Assembly: GCF_039542345.1 (NCBI RefSeq) | Contig: NZ_BAABHY010000001.1 | Location: 1,798,001 to 1,862,000, forward strand | DNA from: Orbus sasakiae | Lineage (GTDB): Bacteria > Pseudomonadota > Gammaproteobacteria > Enterobacterales > Orbaceae | DNA: 64,000 nt | Direction of reading: 5' to 3' | Shown: positions 35,887 through 43,160 of the stretch, piece by piece | Layout of the letters: each line of letters opens with the position of its first letter | Position numbering within the stretch: position 1 is the stretch's first letter | Made by a program: the position numbers and the translations under genes | The notes under the pieces: generated by a model | The model's input: only the letters and a program-made list of their open reading frames with translations | Database searches by the model: none | Told to the model about the DNA's origin: nothing

Positions 35887-37014
35887 CTATACTTCGATAA
35901 TCGCTTTAATCTTGTGATAAATTACATCTAATTGCGCGGCTGAAACACTACGCACATCGGCATCGACTTTACCTTCATTGGCTTTATATTCACGGAAATA
36001 AACCGCTGTATCGCCCTGTTTCATCAACTTGATCATCTCGACTGCATTTTTGCCAATCACTTTTTCATCAAAACTGATTTCAGCACGTGCAATGTCTCGG
36101 CCTGCGCCATCCCAAACAACTTTTGCTGAAATACCATTTAATGCATTGAGTTGATTAATAAATGGTGTCATTTTATCAACCATTTGTTGACCCGTTTCAC
36201 CTGCAGGCTCAGTCATATACAATTCGATTGCTTTCGTCAGGCCCAAAATGCCTTCTTTACCAACTTTCATTGGGCGACCAATACCATTAGATTGTTGTTT
36301 GACCCATTCAATCGCTTGATGGCGACCAACAACCAGACCACTCGTTGGGCCTTCAATGGCTTTTGCACCGCTGTAAATGACAATGTCAGCACCCATATTG
36401 TAATAAGCTTGGAGATCTTCTTCAGCTGCAGCATCAACAATTAATGGAATGCCATGCTTTTTAGCAATTGCTGCTGTTTCGCTGACCGATAATATGCTTT
36501 TTTGGACACAGTGATGTGACTTAACATATAAAATCGCCGCGGTATCTGCATTGATCATTGCTTCAATATGTTCAGGCTTACACTCATTAGCATAGCCTGC
36601 TTCAACAACAACGCCCCCACCTAATGACACCATGGTGCCTACTGGTGCACCAAAATTCACGTTGTGACCTTTTGGTAAAATAATTTCACGTGGTACATAT
36701 TTATCTGATGAGTGCAGATCATAAAGCAGTTCTTTGTCATCTTTAACAATAAACGCGGCTACAGATTGCACAATCCCTGCTGAAGCACATGAAATTACAG
36801 CCGCATTCTCTGCATTAAGAAGTTTAGCAATATATTGACCAGTTTTATCAACTAAATCTTTCATCTCAAAATATTCATTTAAACCATGAGCAACCGTTTC
36901 AGTAACTTGTGGTCTTGGCGTTGATACACCTAAAATAGTCATACGACCAGAGGCATTAATTACCTTTTTTAGATTATATTTTGAATAGACATCATCGTTA
37001 GTCATTGAGCCCAT
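35887..37014 (-). CDS. DgaE-like PLP-dependent ammonia-lyase (SelA-related)
   Basis: A 375-residue fold-type I PLP enzyme of the SelA-like family. The probable PLP lysine is K218 in YSGAKAIEGPTSG, with the ring-contacting Asp in IVDAAAE (D194). NASGRMTILGVSTPRP at the start and KPEHIEAMINADTAAILYVK are family features. DgaE of Salmonella converts 2-amino-2-deoxygluconate 6-phosphate to KDGP plus ammonia; the same chemistry is expected, the substrate here is inferred. AAGGA lies seven bases before ATG 37014, and the start overlaps the end of the amidohydrolase gene by 17 bases. Confidence 0.88.
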   Translation of the reverse strand: MGSMTNDDVYSKYNLKKVINASGRMTILGVSTPRPQVTETVAHGLNEYFEMKDLVDKTGQYIAKLLNAENAAVISCASAGIVQSVAAFIVKDDKELLYDLHSSDKYVPREIILPKGHNVNFGAPVGTMVSLGGGVVVEAGYANECKPEHIEAMINADTAAILYVKSHHCVQKSILSVSETAAIAKKHGIPLIVDAAAEEDLQAYYNMGADIVIYSGAKAIEGPTSGLVVGRHQAIEWVKQQSNGIGRPMKVGKEGILGLTKAIELYMTEPAGETGQQMVDKMTPFINQLNALNGISAKVVWDGAGRDIARAEISFDEKVIGKNAVEMIKLMKQGDTAVYFREYKANEGKVDADVRSVSAAQLDVIYHKIKAIIEV

Positions 37015-38131
37015 TTTTACGTCCTTCTTCTGTTATTTCTGTTTGACCTGAAACAATACACGCTAATGGTACAAACCGTTCGTTACTTTCCCGAACTTCA
37101 CCTTCAGCATCTGATAATGCTATTTTTTCTTGTTTTAAATCAAAAATAGTAATATCTGCATCGTACCCGACTGCTAATTCACCTTTATTTTTAAGGTGTA
37201 AAATCTCAGCTGCATTGCAAGTAACGCTATCAATAATACGTTTAAGGCTGTATCCCAGACAGATAAATTTAGTCATCACATTTGCAAGACTAAATACAGG
37301 CCCTTGCAGACGATTTTTTGAATAAATATCTGAGCTAATCGTATTAGGGTAGATATCCAGACATTTTGCTCGCTCAGCGACAGCAAAGCTGAAGCTTTCA
37401 CCACCATGTCCAATATCTAAAATAACACCACGTTCAATAGCACGTTTGATTGAGTCACGTAAGTTATTTTCTTTATCAAAAATTTTGTTAGGTTTGCCAT
37501 TAAAACAGTGAGTAATAATGTCACCTTTTGTCAGTAAATCCGCAACTTCATCAAGTTCTGGTGGATTATTACCAACATGAATCATTAAAGGTAAACCACT
37601 TTTCTTTTGCATCTCTTTTGCTTGAACAAGAGGTTTGATACCATTCTCACCCACCACACTGCGACTCATTCTTACTTTGATACCAATAATAAAATCAGGA
37701 TATTTTGCTAAAGCTTGATCAAATAATGGCACATCAATGTCATTCATATCGGACAATTCACTTTGTCTGATAAGACCAATTTTAGAAATATTTAAGAATG
37801 AATACACATTTGTCTTTGACTGTTGTGCGAGATGATAAAACTCATCAGCATCTAAAGCCCCAACACTACCGGCATCGACAACGGCAGTAACACCTGCATG
37901 AACACCGATTAAATCAGGTTCATCATGATATATAGGTGATCGAGCAAAACAATGGGTATGAGAATCAATCCACCCTGCACTAACGTAATGCAGACCTTTT
38001 AAATCAATTGTTTTTTGAGCCGCAGCATCAATCTGACCAAGTTCAGCAATTTTGCCTGCTTCTATTGCAATATCAACAATGCTACCGTCAATAAGCTTGG
38101 CATTTTTTAGGATTAAATCATACATAATCAT
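36998..38131 (-). CDS. Amidohydrolase/deacetylase-family metallohydrolase (EF_0837 family)
   Basis: A 377-residue metal-dependent hydrolase with the dihydroorotase-like layout: HxH at H58/H60 (DSHTHC), candidate carboxylated lysine K152 (GIKVRMSRS), H185 (MIHVGN), H208 (ITHCFNG) and Asp268 (SSDIYS). It probably opens a cyclic amide or removes an acyl group from a nitrogen before the DgaE-like step. Start is ATG 38131 or ATG 38125. A 10-bp inverted repeat lies in the 71-base gap that separates it from the membrane-protein genes upstream, and it overlaps the next gene. Confidence 0.87.
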   Translation of the reverse strand: MIMYDLILKNAKLIDGSIVDIAIEAGKIAELGQIDAAAQKTIDLKGLHYVSAGWIDSHTHCFARSPIYHDEPDLIGVHAGVTAVVDAGSVGALDADEFYHLAQQSKTNVYSFLNISKIGLIRQSELSDMNDIDVPLFDQALAKYPDFIIGIKVRMSRSVVGENGIKPLVQAKEMQKKSGLPLMIHVGNNPPELDEVADLLTKGDIITHCFNGKPNKIFDKENNLRDSIKRAIERGVILDIGHGGESFSFAVAERAKCLDIYPNTISSDIYSKNRLQGPVFSLANVMTKFICLGYSLKRIIDSVTCNAAEILHLKNKGELAVGYDADITIFDLKQEKIALSDAEGEVRESNERFVPLACIVSGQTEITEEGRKNGLND

Positions 38132-38146
38132 GTCTCTGCTTTTGAT

Positions 38147-38176
38147 AAGACAACTGAATCAATACCCAGTTGTCTT
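38147..38176 (-). other. Intercistronic hairpin inside the cassette
   Basis: Perfect 10-bp inverted repeat AAGACAACTG / CAGTTGTCTT with a 10-base loop, between the DUF4310 gene and the amidohydrolase gene. On the minus strand only CTTATC follows, so it is not a full terminator. It could be a partial attenuator or an mRNA processing site dividing the transport from the enzyme genes. Confidence 0.6.
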
Positions 38177-38202
38177 GTTATAAATCACCATGTCTTAGAT
38201 GA

Positions 38203-38856
38203 CTAAACGATAGGGAAAATTCCACCAAACGCCATTGCACCTAAAATAGCACCACCAGTAATTGGTTTGCGCCAAACATAGAATAGTAATGCGCCGAGTA
38301 AAGACCCTAATCCGATAGGAATCGATGCAGCCATTGCAGATAAAATAATCATTGGCCCTAAGAAACGGCCTGATGCATTACCAGCACCCATCATCACATC
38401 CGCACCGAAAGTAGAACCACCACCACTGTTGATGGTAAATTTACGGATCATGATAATGATCAAACCAATTGCAACACCAAGAATTAAACCGGTCACTATT
38501 GCAGCAATAAAGTTTTCAACAGGGAACGTATAACCACCAGCGAGAAGTAACGCTGGTACACCGAGGCCAATACCCGTTTGTAGCGCACCACCAATATCTA
38601 AAATACCGACCAATGAACCTTCAATTACTCGCGCAAAAAGGAAACTTGCACCAAATGCTGCAATAGCACCGTAATCACCTGTTGACATACCTGACTTTAA
38701 CATCGCAACGAAAGCGATTTCATTAAATGCACCAACACCATACACATAAAATGTGTGAGTCCCGGCAAAAATACCTGCTGATAAAATTCCGCATAGAATT
38801 GGGAATGACCAGTCGGCAAACCAAAAACTTTTATTCACTACTGTTTCTGTATTCAT
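38203..38856 (-). CDS. DUF4310 integral membrane protein (EF_0833 family)
   Basis: A 217-residue, very hydrophobic and glycine-rich protein with about six membrane segments (roughly 18-40, 60-77, 88-108, 115-137, 163-194 and 198-217). A polar loop INSGGGSTFGADVMMGAGNASG (given here as NSGGGSTFG and MGAGNASG, about 143-163) could bind substrate. It belongs to the DUF4310 family, which always occurs beside DUF4311. I infer that the two form the membrane channel of a transporter. No known EIIC family is recognisable by eye. Confidence 0.85.
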   Translation of the reverse strand: MNTETVVNKSFWFADWSFPILCGILSAGIFAGTHTFYVYGVGAFNEIAFVAMLKSGMSTGDYGAIAAFGASFLFARVIEGSLVGILDIGGALQTGIGLGVPALLLAGGYTFPVENFIAAIVTGLILGVAIGLIIIMIRKFTINSGGGSTFGADVMMGAGNASGRFLGPMIILSAMAASIPIGLGSLLGALLFYVWRKPITGGAILGAMAFGGIFPIV

Positions 38857-38886
38857 AATCTCTGTCCTAATTATTCTGTAATGCTA

Positions 38887-39639
38887 CTATTTAAACCAAT
38901 ATGCAAGGCCGTCTCTAAAAGAATTGATCACTTTCATATCAAATCCACGGAAATATCCGCTTAGGACAAATAAAACAATCACTGCAACTAACATCACTTT
39001 CATCACTCGGTTCCAACCGCTGTCATCAACGCCTTTACCGATCAAAATACCTAATACTAAACCAGGTACCGCATTACCCATGATTAATTGCGCTAAACCA
39101 CCGAACAATGTGCCCCAAAATCCACTACGACGACCTGCGTCTAATGCTGCAAGCCAGAAAATGACAGGCATCACCATTGCAACCAATAAGTTTGCAGCGG
39201 GAACAAGTACCGCTGTTGCTGTTGTTTTTAATGAATCAGGAATAGCAGAAGTTGTTGTGTTTAAAAATAACACGACGATCATACCGATAATGGTACATGC
39301 AATCGCCATTTTACGGGGATCATGTAACGTTTCTGCAACATTCCGGTTTTTAAACATAAGAAGTGCTGCACCCCAGTTTGGAATGATTCGGTGATCAACG
39401 TCTTGTGTAAATGCACCGGTTGCAACTGATGATGCCCACGCATTAAAGAAGAAACCTAAACCAAATGAGAAGTGCGCTGCTGGGTCACCTTCACACGAGT
39501 TAAGTTCACCTAATGTACGAAATGCCCCCATTCCTTGAGAAGTTGGTGCGTGAAACATTCTTGCTGCCCCTGCGCCAACACCAAAGCCACAAAGTCCACC
39601 AATGATAATAGACTTTAAAGCTATAATTAAAATTTCCAT
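38887..39639 (-). CDS. DUF4311 integral membrane protein (EF_0832 family)
   Basis: A 250-residue membrane protein with about six segments (roughly 1-25, 56-77, 108-128, 139-166, 174-199 and 208-228). Conserved-looking polar parts are FRTLGELNSCEGDPAAHFSF (about 40-59) and DAGRRSG (about 166-172). I chose ATG at 39639 (MEILIIALKS), 19 bases after the DUF4312 stop and preceded by AAGAGAG; codons further upstream overlap the previous gene and have no membrane character. Likely partner of the DUF4310 protein. Confidence 0.85.
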   Translation of the reverse strand: MEILIIALKSIIIGGLCGFGVGAGAARMFHAPTSQGMGAFRTLGELNSCEGDPAAHFSFGLGFFFNAWASSVATGAFTQDVDHRIIPNWGAALLMFKNRNVAETLHDPRKMAIACTIIGMIVVLFLNTTTSAIPDSLKTTATAVLVPAANLLVAMVMPVIFWLAALDAGRRSGFWGTLFGGLAQLIMGNAVPGLVLGILIGKGVDDSGWNRVMKVMLVAVIVLFVLSGYFRGFDMKVINSFRDGLAYWFK

Positions 39640-39658
39640 AAAAACTCTCTTATTTAAA

Positions 39659-39955
39659 TTATTTAGAGATAAACTCAATATTACTCATATCAACAAATGT
39701 CACATCAATCACTACATCTAATGTGATTTCATAAAATTCTTTTTTACGTGGTAAAAAGAAAAATAGAAATTTTTCAGTCGAGATATCTGCAAACGCTGAA
39801 ACAACACTGACATCCAGTGGTTCAATGCGCAAAATAATATTGCTGCTATTTTTGAGTACTTCACGCTGAACTTGACCTAAAGCAGTTGCGAAAGCCTTTT
39901 GCTTTGAATTGCCAGCGCCTTTTACTCTAACTGTCATTTGTTGATTATTTTTCAT
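39659..39955 (-). CDS. DUF4312 small protein (EF_0831 family)
   Basis: A 98-residue soluble-looking protein starting MKNNQQMTVRVKGAGNSKQK. Alternating short strands and helices (VRVKGAGNSKQKAF, ALGQVQREVLKN, NIILRIEPLDVSVV) and a central basic FFFLPRKKEFY suggest a compact alpha/beta fold. No catalytic motif is evident. It is always found with the SFCGS, DUF4311 and DUF4310 genes and may be a cytoplasmic transporter component or assembly factor. Confidence 0.82.
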   Translation of the reverse strand: MKNNQQMTVRVKGAGNSKQKAFATALGQVQREVLKNSSNIILRIEPLDVSVVSAFADISTEKFLFFFLPRKKEFYEITLDVVIDVTFVDMSNIEFISK

Positions 39956-39983
39956 TTAATCCTACTCTATTATTTTGTTGTTA

Positions 39984-40349
39984 TTAGCGTGGATTTTTCT
40001 TAAGGTATGCGGTAGCAATACGACGACCAAGTTCTTCTGTATCCATGAAGCCAAACCCTAATACTTTACATCCATCAGCAATTGCGGTTTCACCTTCTTC
40101 TGGTGAACGCATACCGTGACGCTCAGAATAACCATATTTATTTTTTGCTGTTAATGCGCCAGCACCACCGCTACCACAAAAAGAAATACCAAGATCTGCA
40201 TTTTCTTTGTGCATAACATCACCTAATTTCATATCCGCTGCCATTCCAGGAACAACAATGGCACGACAACCTGCAACTGAATCAATTCCTGCTGCAACTT
40301 TTTGGCCTTTACCCATTCTATCGCCGATTACAATAACAACTTCAGACAT
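39984..40349 (-). CDS. SFCGS-family glycine-rich protein (EF_0830 family)
   Basis: A 121-residue protein named for its SFCGSGGAGALTAKNKYG segment with Cys58. I chose ATG at 40349 (MSEVVIVIGDRMGKGQ) because AGGAG lies eight bases upstream; upstream in-frame codons overlap that site. The Rossmann-like start (strand, glycine turn, helix) and a Cys followed by a Gly/Ser loop recall PTS EIIB proteins of the lactose or ascorbate type, where such a Cys carries the phosphoryl group. That similarity is by eye and is an inference. Strong candidate for the energy-coupling or phosphotransfer part of the cassette transporter. Confidence 0.85.
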   Translation of the reverse strand: MSEVVIVIGDRMGKGQKVAAGIDSVAGCRAIVVPGMAADMKLGDVMHKENADLGISFCGSGGAGALTAKNKYGYSERHGMRSPEEGETAIADGCKVLGFGFMDTEELGRRIATAYLKKNPR

Positions 40350-40382
40350 AACATTTACTCCTTTTATCATCATTAAAAATAA

Positions 40383-40718
40383 TTATTCTTCATTCGCTCT
40401 AGCAACTTCATAATGAACTGCTAATAAGTAAGCTTCTTCAATTGGTAGATTATCAAACAGCGCAACGGTTCGACGCGCAAGCGCCATTGACTCTTGTGAT
40501 AATTCATCAAACATACTTGGATCGACTTCTGGTAATTGTTCTAATGTTTTAGAACGGTTAACCATTGCTTTGACATGAGACAACATCATGGCTTTTTGCA
40601 CATCATTTTGTTTAATTTGCTCTTCAATTAACCATGTATTAATAATATCAATGGTTTTTTCAGTAATTACTTCGGGATCTAAGTTGTCTTCGATCATTCG
40701 AAATTGCGCTTGTGTCAT
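40383..40718 (-). CDS. Stand-alone PRD-domain protein (EF_0829 family)
   Basis: A PTS regulation domain without any DNA- or RNA-binding part; 111 residues from ATG 40718 (MTQAQFRMIEDNLD). The two histidines expected to be phosphorylated in PRDs are present: H48 (MLSHVKAMVNR) and H102 (LLAVHYEV). A TTG at 40805 would add 29 residues but has no ribosome site. First gene of the cassette. It may sense PTS phosphorylation state or pass phosphate to the SFCGS protein; neither is known. Confidence 0.8.
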   Translation of the reverse strand: MTQAQFRMIEDNLDPEVITEKTIDIINTWLIEEQIKQNDVQKAMMLSHVKAMVNRSKTLEQLPEVDPSMFDELSQESMALARRTVALFDNLPIEEAYLLAVHYEVARANEE

Positions 40719-40881
40719 AGTTACGATTTCTCTTTTGCCTTTATTGATGTCATAAGCGTAATTCAACCAATAATCAATGTTGATAGCGATTTTTTCCGCT
40801 ACCAAGAGGAAATTTTTTAATAAAGTTCAGTTTTTATACTGGGGATAAAATGGATTAACGCGGTATAAAGCACAGGATTTG

Positions 40882-40887
40882 ATTATA
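40882..40887 (-). promoter_or_regulatory. Possible -10 element of the cassette promoter
   Basis: TATAAT on the minus strand, 160 bases upstream of the first gene. No good -35 element sits at 16-18 bases, as expected for a promoter that needs an activator such as the PRD regulator at the end of the operon. The 5' leader would be about 155 bases. Confidence 0.4.
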
Positions 40888-41045
40888 GTATCATATAAAA
40901 AACAATAAATAACAAATAATTATGATAAAAAATACCAAATAGTCTGTTAAGATATTTAAAAGTGTTTTTTACTTGCAAACGGAAAAACCAAGCGGAAATA
41001 TTTGGCAAAAGTCAGATCATGATAAAAATAACTTTCTATCAATTT

Positions 41046-41061
41046 TGTGATCTAGTTCAAA
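41046..41061. promoter_or_regulatory. CRP-like site
   Basis: TGTGATCTAGTTCAAA matches 14 of 16 bases of the ideal CRP site TGTGATCTAGATCACA. It is about 160 bases upstream of the candidate cassette -10 and 185 bases upstream of acuI, so which gene it serves is unclear. Confidence 0.45.
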
Positions 41062-41229
41062 ATTTTTATTGGCGGCGTCATAAAATAGCAATGATAAGCT
41101 GGTTATTAGTAACGTCATGTGGTGATGATCAGCGATTCAACATGAAATACTGTCTTTTTATCACCAACAGCGCTATGATTTATGGGTCTTGCAATATCAT
41201 TTATTCCCATCATATAAAAGGATGCCAGC

Positions 41230-42213
41230 ATGTTTAAAGCAATATTGATTAGCAATGATAATCAAACATACCAAGCCAAATTGTCACAACTTAACCAAAC
41301 ACAACTTCCTTCTGGTGATGTGACTGTTAAGATCAGTTATTCCTCATTAAATTATAAAGATGGACTTGCTATTAGTGGAAAAGGTCCAGTTGTGAGGTCC
41401 TTCCCAATGGTTCCAGGTATTGATTTTGTCGGTACGATTATCCAAAGTCAATCGGCTCAGTACAAAGTAGGCGATAACGTTTTACTTAATGGTTGGGGGG
41501 TTGGAGAACGACATTGGGGTGGGCTTGCTCAATTTGCAAGCGTTGATAGTCAATGGTTAATCCCGATGCCAGTCAAATTTACTGAAAAACAGACGATGGC
41601 GATTGGGACAGCCGGTTATACCGCAATGCTTGCAGTGATGGCATTGGAAAAAAACGGCATAACACCTCAATCGGGTAAAATTTTGGTAACAGGAGCAAAT
41701 GGTGGTGTTGGAAGTTTTGCTATTGCAATTTTGGCTAAGCTGGGTTACCAAGTCACGGCTTCAACTGGTAGAGTGCAAGAACATGACTATTTAATGCAAC
41801 TTGGGGCAAATGAAATCATAGATCGGAATGAACTATCAAGTCCAGGCAAACCATTACAAAAAGAGCGCTGGGCTGGCGTCATTGATAGTGTGGGTAGTCA
41901 TACATTAGCGAATGCTTGCGCGAGTACAATCTATGGTGGAACCGTCGCTGCATGCGGACTTGCGCAAGGTATGGATTTCAATAGTAGCGTTGCGCCCTTC
42001 ATTCTACGAGGCATCACATTAGCCGGGATTGATAGTGTCATGCGTTGTTATGCTGATAGAATTGATGCATGGCAACGTTTATCTGACTTACTTGATAGCT
42101 CGTTACTTGATAAAATCTCAACCGAAATTTCGCTGAGTGATGTCATCACGACAATTCCACAATTAATGCAAGGAAAAATCCGCGGACGTATCATTGTTGA
42201 TGTCAATCGTTAA
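41230..42213 (+). CDS. acuI: Acrylyl-CoA reductase (NADPH) AcuI/YhdH family
   Basis: A medium-chain dehydrogenase/reductase without zinc, 327 residues, reducing acryloyl-CoA to propionyl-CoA in detoxification. SSLNYKDGLAISGKGPVVR, FPMVPGIDFVGTI, GWGVGERHWGGLAQ and the nucleotide motif VTGANGGVGSFA (about residues 151-162) are the family signatures. Length equals E. coli YhdH plus or minus a few residues. Monogenic, with the convergent GntR gene downstream. Confidence 0.9.
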   Translation: MFKAILISNDNQTYQAKLSQLNQTQLPSGDVTVKISYSSLNYKDGLAISGKGPVVRSFPMVPGIDFVGTIIQSQSAQYKVGDNVLLNGWGVGERHWGGLAQFASVDSQWLIPMPVKFTEKQTMAIGTAGYTAMLAVMALEKNGITPQSGKILVTGANGGVGSFAIAILAKLGYQVTASTGRVQEHDYLMQLGANEIIDRNELSSPGKPLQKERWAGVIDSVGSHTLANACASTIYGGTVAACGLAQGMDFNSSVAPFILRGITLAGIDSVMRCYADRIDAWQRLSDLLDSSLLDKISTEISLSDVITTIPQLMQGKIRGRIIVDVNR

Positions 42214-42214
42214 T

Positions 42215-42252
42215 CAATAAAAATAGCCGAGAATGTTAATCCATTCTCGCTA
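42215..42252 (-). terminator. Terminator of the GntR-family gene
   Basis: On the minus strand TAGCGAGAATG pairs with CATTCTCGGCTA (one bulged G, 6-base loop) and is followed by TTTTTATT. It may also weakly stop acuI transcripts from the other side. Confidence 0.75.
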
Positions 42253-42254
42253 GC

Positions 42255-43007
42255 TTAATGAAAGTGCGCTGTATCCGTTTTTAATTCAATCGTGAAATCA
42301 CAATAATCATTGATATACCACGAATAAGTATATTCAATCGCCACATTTTGTTGTGTAAAGCCTTTACGGATGACGAATAATAAAGGCGTTCCTATCGCCA
42401 CATGAAGATGTGAAGCTAAGTAATCATCAGCAACCGCACCACGAAATGACTGTGTCGCATATGCCACCGTATAACCGATCGCATCTAAATACTGATAAAG
42501 TGAAGTTTGATCAGCCATATTGATGCAAGAGTCGGGCAATGACAGCACTGCTTTTTGCAGTGACACAACCACCTGATTGATTGATTGCACACGTACGATT
42601 TCACAAATATCTTGTGTCAAAGCGATGCCCAGCACCTGCGCTTCAATTGCCGTGGGCACACGTGTAATATTGGTTAACACATGATGTTGGGGCTGATAAT
42701 CTTGTGTTTTGGCAATCTCATTAAAACTTTGCAATGTAAGCAATGATGGTACAAGTTTCGGCGCAATAAATGTTCCTGAACCTTGTGCTTGAATAATCAA
42801 CCCCTCTGTAATTAATTCCTGTAATGCTTTTCGTACCGTCCCTCGAGAAATACCTAGCGATTTTGCTAAATCACGTTCAGTAGGTATGGCTTCACCGGCT
42901 AACCATTCCCCTTGCAAAATTGCTGATTTTATTTGTGTAATCAACTGCATATAAATTGGTTGTGGTGAGGAATAATCGATTTGTAACAAATTGATTTTTT
43001 TGGTCAT
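42255..43007 (-). CDS. GntR/HutC-family transcriptional regulator (UTRA domain)
   Basis: A 250-residue regulator. The winged helix has GEAIPTERDLAKSLGISRGTV (about 37-57, key part ERDLAKSLGISRGT) and GSGTFIAP closing the wing; the rest is a UTRA effector-binding domain like that of HutC, DasR and PhnF, which often sense sugar phosphates. It is divergent from the gene at 43161, and the spacer contains GTnTAnAC boxes of the type bound by HutC-family proteins. It likely represses that gene. Confidence 0.85.
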   Translation of the reverse strand: MTKKINLLQIDYSSPQPIYMQLITQIKSAILQGEWLAGEAIPTERDLAKSLGISRGTVRKALQELITEGLIIQAQGSGTFIAPKLVPSLLTLQSFNEIAKTQDYQPQHHVLTNITRVPTAIEAQVLGIALTQDICEIVRVQSINQVVVSLQKAVLSLPDSCINMADQTSLYQYLDAIGYTVAYATQSFRGAVADDYLASHLHVAIGTPLLFVIRKGFTQQNVAIEYTYSWYINDYCDFTIELKTDTAHFH

Positions 43008-43069
43008 ATTTAATTACATTAGCTCTATTACCATAACATATAGCTCAATATTGTATCTTTAATCTTGTT

Positions 43070-43099
43070 TTGACTAAAGTAAATTTTCATTAATATGAT
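43070..43099 (+). promoter_or_regulatory. Promoter of the TIM-barrel gene
   Basis: TTGACT (43070-43075), 18-base spacer, TATGAT (43094-43099). The expected start near 43106 lies just upstream of the repeated operator boxes. Confidence 0.5.
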
Positions 43100-43113
43100 C
43101 TAAATTTAATCTT

Positions 43114-43136
43114 ATTGGTATATAATTGGTTTATAC
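43114..43136. promoter_or_regulatory. Tandem HutC-type operator boxes
   Basis: Direct repeat ATTGGTATATA (43114-43124) and ATTGGTTTATA (43125-43135). The second gives GTTTATAC, an exact fit to the HutC-family pattern GTnTAnAC, and the first gives GTATATAA, 7 of 8 defined positions near-fitting. The placement just after a promoter suits repression by the divergent GntR regulator. Confidence 0.55.
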
Positions 43137-43160
43137 ATTATTCAATATTGAGGAACTTAT

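Larger units (their letters stand above)
40806..41229. other. Control region between the cassette and acuI
   Basis: AT-rich divergent spacer. Besides the candidate -10 (40882-40887) and CRP-like site (41046-41061) it contains a loose direct repeat, GCAAACGGAAA (40975-40985) and CCAAGCGGAAA (40988-40998), which could be operator half-sites. An open frame on the + strand here has no coding character. Confidence 0.4.

Noticed and set aside
40962..41237. 91-codon open frame upstream of acuI
   Set aside because: No ribosome site, no recognisable protein character, overlaps the acuI start and lies in an AT-rich control region.
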